Below are positions 61,518 through 64,000 of a stretch of 64,000 nucleotides of DNA, one piece after another (the stretch's first letter is position 1; every line of letters starts with the position of its first letter). The stretch is from Ovis canadensis (lineage: Eukaryota; Chordata; Mammalia; Artiodactyla; Bovidae). The notes under the pieces are model-generated. The model saw nothing but the letters and a program-made list of their open reading frames with translations, searched no databases and was not told the origin of the DNA. Both the position numbers and the translations under genes were made by a program. The stretch spans positions 43,936,501-44,000,500 of the forward strand of contig NC_091255.1 in assembly GCF_042477335.2 (NCBI RefSeq). The letters run 5' to 3'.

Positions 61518-61523
61518 TTTAAT
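61518..61523 (-). terminator. NME1: NME1 poly(A) signal (likely)
   Basis: TTTAAT on +, ATTAAA on the - strand, about 170 nt after the NME1 stop. Confidence 0.55.
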
Positions 61524-61688
61524 CTGATGATAGCATATAACACTGTACATGGAGCACCCACAGCTCCAAGAGTTTCCCTCCAAATGAAAAGCAAGTTCTC
61601 CGAAATAACCAGGTTTGAAATGGCCTGGTCCTTGCCTGCGGGAGGAGGGGAAACTAGCATGGGATGAGCATTGTGGTCTGCTTCCAAG

Positions 61689-61806
61689 TCACTCGTAGAT
61701 CCAGTTCTGAGCACAGCTCTTGTAATTCACCAGTTCCTCAGGGTGAAACCACAAGGCAATCTCCTTCTCTGCACTCTCCACGGAATCACTGCCATGGATG
61801 ATGTTC
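61689..61806 (-). CDS. NME1: NME1 last coding exon
   Basis: Acceptor CCATCCAG on the - strand (AG 61808-61807); TGA at 61691-61689. Confidence 0.96.
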
Positions 61807-63547
61807 CTGGATGGGGAAAGAGATGGCCAAAACCAGGATTAAACTGCCCAGAAGCTCCCCTCATTCCCATTGCCAGAAAGCCTACAGCCACAAGAGCAGG
61901 ATAAAAAAACAAAGCTCCATGTACATTATTCCTTGTCAAAAGAAGAAACCTATGATTGCCATCAAAGTAAGGATAAAGAATTCCCTCCACACAGCCAGCC
62001 CTCTGATGTTCAGCCCATCTGAACACTAATGCAAGCAGTGGGAGCCTTCAGGAAGACTCTGGCCAGGTTCTACTCTCCCAGCAGAGGCACAACCATAGTG
62101 ATGATGATGACCAAAGGCAGAGGGCCTGCAAGGCCAAACTAAGAAAAGCCAAAGTAAGAAAGAGGGAAACAATACACTCTGATTATAAATGGATCTGTAT
62201 ATGGCATCATGTCTACCCTCAGCTGCAGAAAACCAAATTCTTACTGTACCTAACTTGGATTTTAGAGAAGAGTAAAATGCAACAACCCCTACCTGCCAAC
62301 TTGGATGCAAAAGTCCCCACGGATGGTCCCTGGCTTGGAGTCCGCAGGGTTGGTCTCCCCAAGCATCACTCGACCTGTCTTCACAACATTCAGTCCCTCC
62401 CAGACCTCCAAGGACAAAAGAAGATATGGTTAAGGAAAAAAATCAATCTCAGCAGAAAATCTGAAAACTATTAATTCAAAAAGAAAATAAAAGGCTCTCA
62501 TAAAATGGCATTCATTCATCGAACAAGTATTTATGGGGCATCTAAGTGTTCAGCACTGGGAATACTGGTCTTCCTGCACTCTTCTTGCTTTTCTACTATC
62601 TATTCTTGACACAGCAGCCAGAGTGGACTTTTTAAAATACCAAGTGTAAAACACTCCTACAGCCTCCCAGCAGTCATGAAGTACAGGGCCAAGACAGCCC
62701 CACATAATCTGGCCTCTGCCTCTGCCACTGAATAAATCTCACCCAACCTTCCCTTTCACCCACCAGGTTTCATCTATTCCAAACGTCCTTCTGTACTTCA
62801 GAAAGTTCCCAACCCCAGGTTCTTTGCACATGCTATTTTCTTGGTTGAGAATGCTCTTCACTCTATATTTGTGCATAGCCGGCTCCTTCTCATGCAGATC
62901 TCAGTTTGAAAATCATGTTTCTTGACCACTCAATCTAATGTGGCCACTTCCTATTATGTCATCTTATTTCATTTCTGTGCATCACTAATCATTAGCTGCT
63001 ATGTATGATTTTTGGTTTCTTTATTATCTGCCCATCCTCCCTTTTCAGGATATACAGGCAAGGAAAGCTATGAAAACAGTTACCTATTTTTGTCTCATTC
63101 ATGATTATATCCCCAAGTGTCTAAAAAAGAGCCTGGCACAAAGATGACAACCAATACGTGCTCAAAGAAGAATTACTACAATAAATAAGACACAATCTCT
63201 CTACCCTCCAGGAGCTTACAATCAGGCATATCTCTCCTGATGTCTCCCAGATATGAGTCTTCAGCTCACCAAGCAAATGTATTTTGCCTTTGGTGAGTCA
63301 GAAAACTCATACCCTAATTGTCCAATGCCCCAGTCTCAGCATCCTCGCATCAGTGAAGACCTGGCATTAGGAGCAGGAATCACAATATTCACTCTTTGCT
63401 CCCAACTGAGCCATCTGTATCAACATCCCAAACATGTACACTCACCATGGCAACCACTGGCCCTGAGTGCATGTATTTCACCAGGCCAGCAAAGAATGGA
63501 CGGTCCTTCAGGTCAATATAGTGCTCCTTGAGAAGGTCTTCAGAAGC
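61689..63547 (-). CDS. NME1: NME1, nucleoside diphosphate kinase A (3' part)
   Basis: Three - strand exons, 63547-63446, 62405-62293 and 61806-61689, encode the family's residues 43-152. Their sizes (102, 113, 118 coding) and phases equal those of NME2. Residues read [30 protein letters not shown], the nucleotide-site exon, [20 protein letters not shown] and [12 protein letters not shown] with TGA. H118 is present. H69 and H135 in place of NME2's N69 and K135 identify NME1 (NM23-H1). The enzyme balances NTP pools and is known as a metastasis suppressor. The first coding exon is beyond the window, so the gene is incomplete here. Tandem order NME1 then NME2 on one strand matches human, where read-through transcripts are known. 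Confidence 0.96.
61807..62292 (-). other. NME1: NME1 intron before the last exon
   Basis: 486 nt, no recognised repeat or gene. Confidence 0.7.
62293..62405 (-). CDS. NME1: NME1 exon encoding residues 77-114
   Basis: 113 nt, donor gtaggg and acceptor TTGGAG on the - strand. Protein sequence of this exon is identical to the matching NME2 exon ([20 protein letters not shown] and onward), although the DNA differs at many third positions. Confidence 0.96.
62510..63185 (+). mobile_element. L2 LINE 3' relic
   Basis: TGGACTTTTTAAAATACCAAG, CCTCTGCCTCTGCC, CTTTGCACATGCTATTTTC and the end GAGCCTGGCACAAAGATGAC...GTGCTCAAAGAAG follow the 3' region of mammalian L2. It lies in NME1 intron 3. Confidence 0.65.
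63446..63547 (-). CDS. NME1: NME1 exon encoding residues 43-76
   Basis: 102 nt with acceptor GGGCTAG and donor gtgagt on the - strand. Confidence 0.96.
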
Positions 63548-64000
63548 CTAGCCCATAAGATAGAGAAAGAAATTTCATTCCCAAACTATTTAAGCACAAT
63601 TTAGTTATTTCCCACTCACCAATCCTGCTATTTAAAACGTGAGCTCTCAGCTCACTTGTTCTATTATAATCTAATTCACTCAACTTACCAAAAGTGACAG
63701 GGACTATAAGTGCTCCAGCTTTTACCAATTTTCCCCTGTTGTCCTTGATTGATCAGCATAAAATTACAGAACACTAGAACTGAATCCAGCCATGGTATTT
63801 TAGACAGGAAAACTAACAATACGATGAATTTGCATTCCCAAACAATTCTCAACTAAAATGTTAGAGGGAGGTGGTCTCAGCATTGGATGAAAAGCAAACT
63901 GAACCAGAGCATTTCTCATCACATTTAAAAAATAGCAAAGGCCCAGTGCAGTGACCATGCAATTTCCACAGGTATTGCAAACCACCCAAAAGCACATGCC
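63548..64000 (-). other. NME1: NME1 intron running off the window
   Basis: No recognised feature. The upstream NME1 exons must lie beyond 64000. Confidence 0.7.

Noticed and set aside
61164-61583. 139-codon - strand frame near the NME1 3' UTR
   Set aside because: It lies beyond the NME1 stop, overlaps the 3' UTR and has no family similarity.

Overview
The window is mammalian nuclear DNA from a ruminant, most likely a bovid. It is full of BovB (RTE-clade) LINE copies, Bov-tA SINEs and CHR-type tRNA-derived SINEs, a combination typical of cattle, sheep, goat and their relatives. I cannot fix the species from the sequence alone. The coding sequence occupies only a few percent of the window, and most long open reading frames are transposon remains.

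Three host genes are present. MBTD1 runs on the + strand, with its start codon at 5999 and stop at 43385. Fifteen coding exons can be joined with GT-AG boundaries and consistent phases, giving 629 codons (628 with an alternative acceptor), plus a 3' UTR to about 46480. It encodes an acidic serine-rich N-terminus, an FCS-type zinc finger and four MBT repeats. It is known as a chromatin reader of the NuA4/TIP60 complex. NME2 lies on the - strand tail-to-tail with MBTD1. It has a CpG-island promoter near 55.9 kb, four coding exons at 55410-49970, and a complete 152-residue nucleoside diphosphate kinase B. NME1 follows on the - strand. Only its last three coding exons (63547-61689) are inside the window; the start lies beyond 64000.

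Layout: 1-4330 holds two BovB copies in head-to-tail order on the - strand. 4331-43266 is the body of MBTD1, whose introns hold an L1 with an inverted 5' end, BovB fragments, many SINEs and old hAT elements. 43386-46480 is the MBTD1 3' UTR. 46.5-49.8 kb is intergenic and contains a BovB copy. 49.8-55.9 kb is NME2, with a BovB split by a SINE in one intron. 56.0-61.1 kb, between the NME genes, holds SINEs and LTR (endogenous retrovirus) remains. 61.2-64 kb is the 3' part of NME1.

I see no bacterial-type system, CRISPR array or novel multigene system. The points most worth following up are inside MBTD1. There is a phase-preserving 192-nt candidate cassette exon at 38569-38760 whose inclusion would create a KKKRK basic motif. 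There are tandem splice sites at the third/fourth coding exon junction. Inverted repeat pairs flank exons and could affect RNA processing. An ancient hairpin-forming repeat lies in the long intron.
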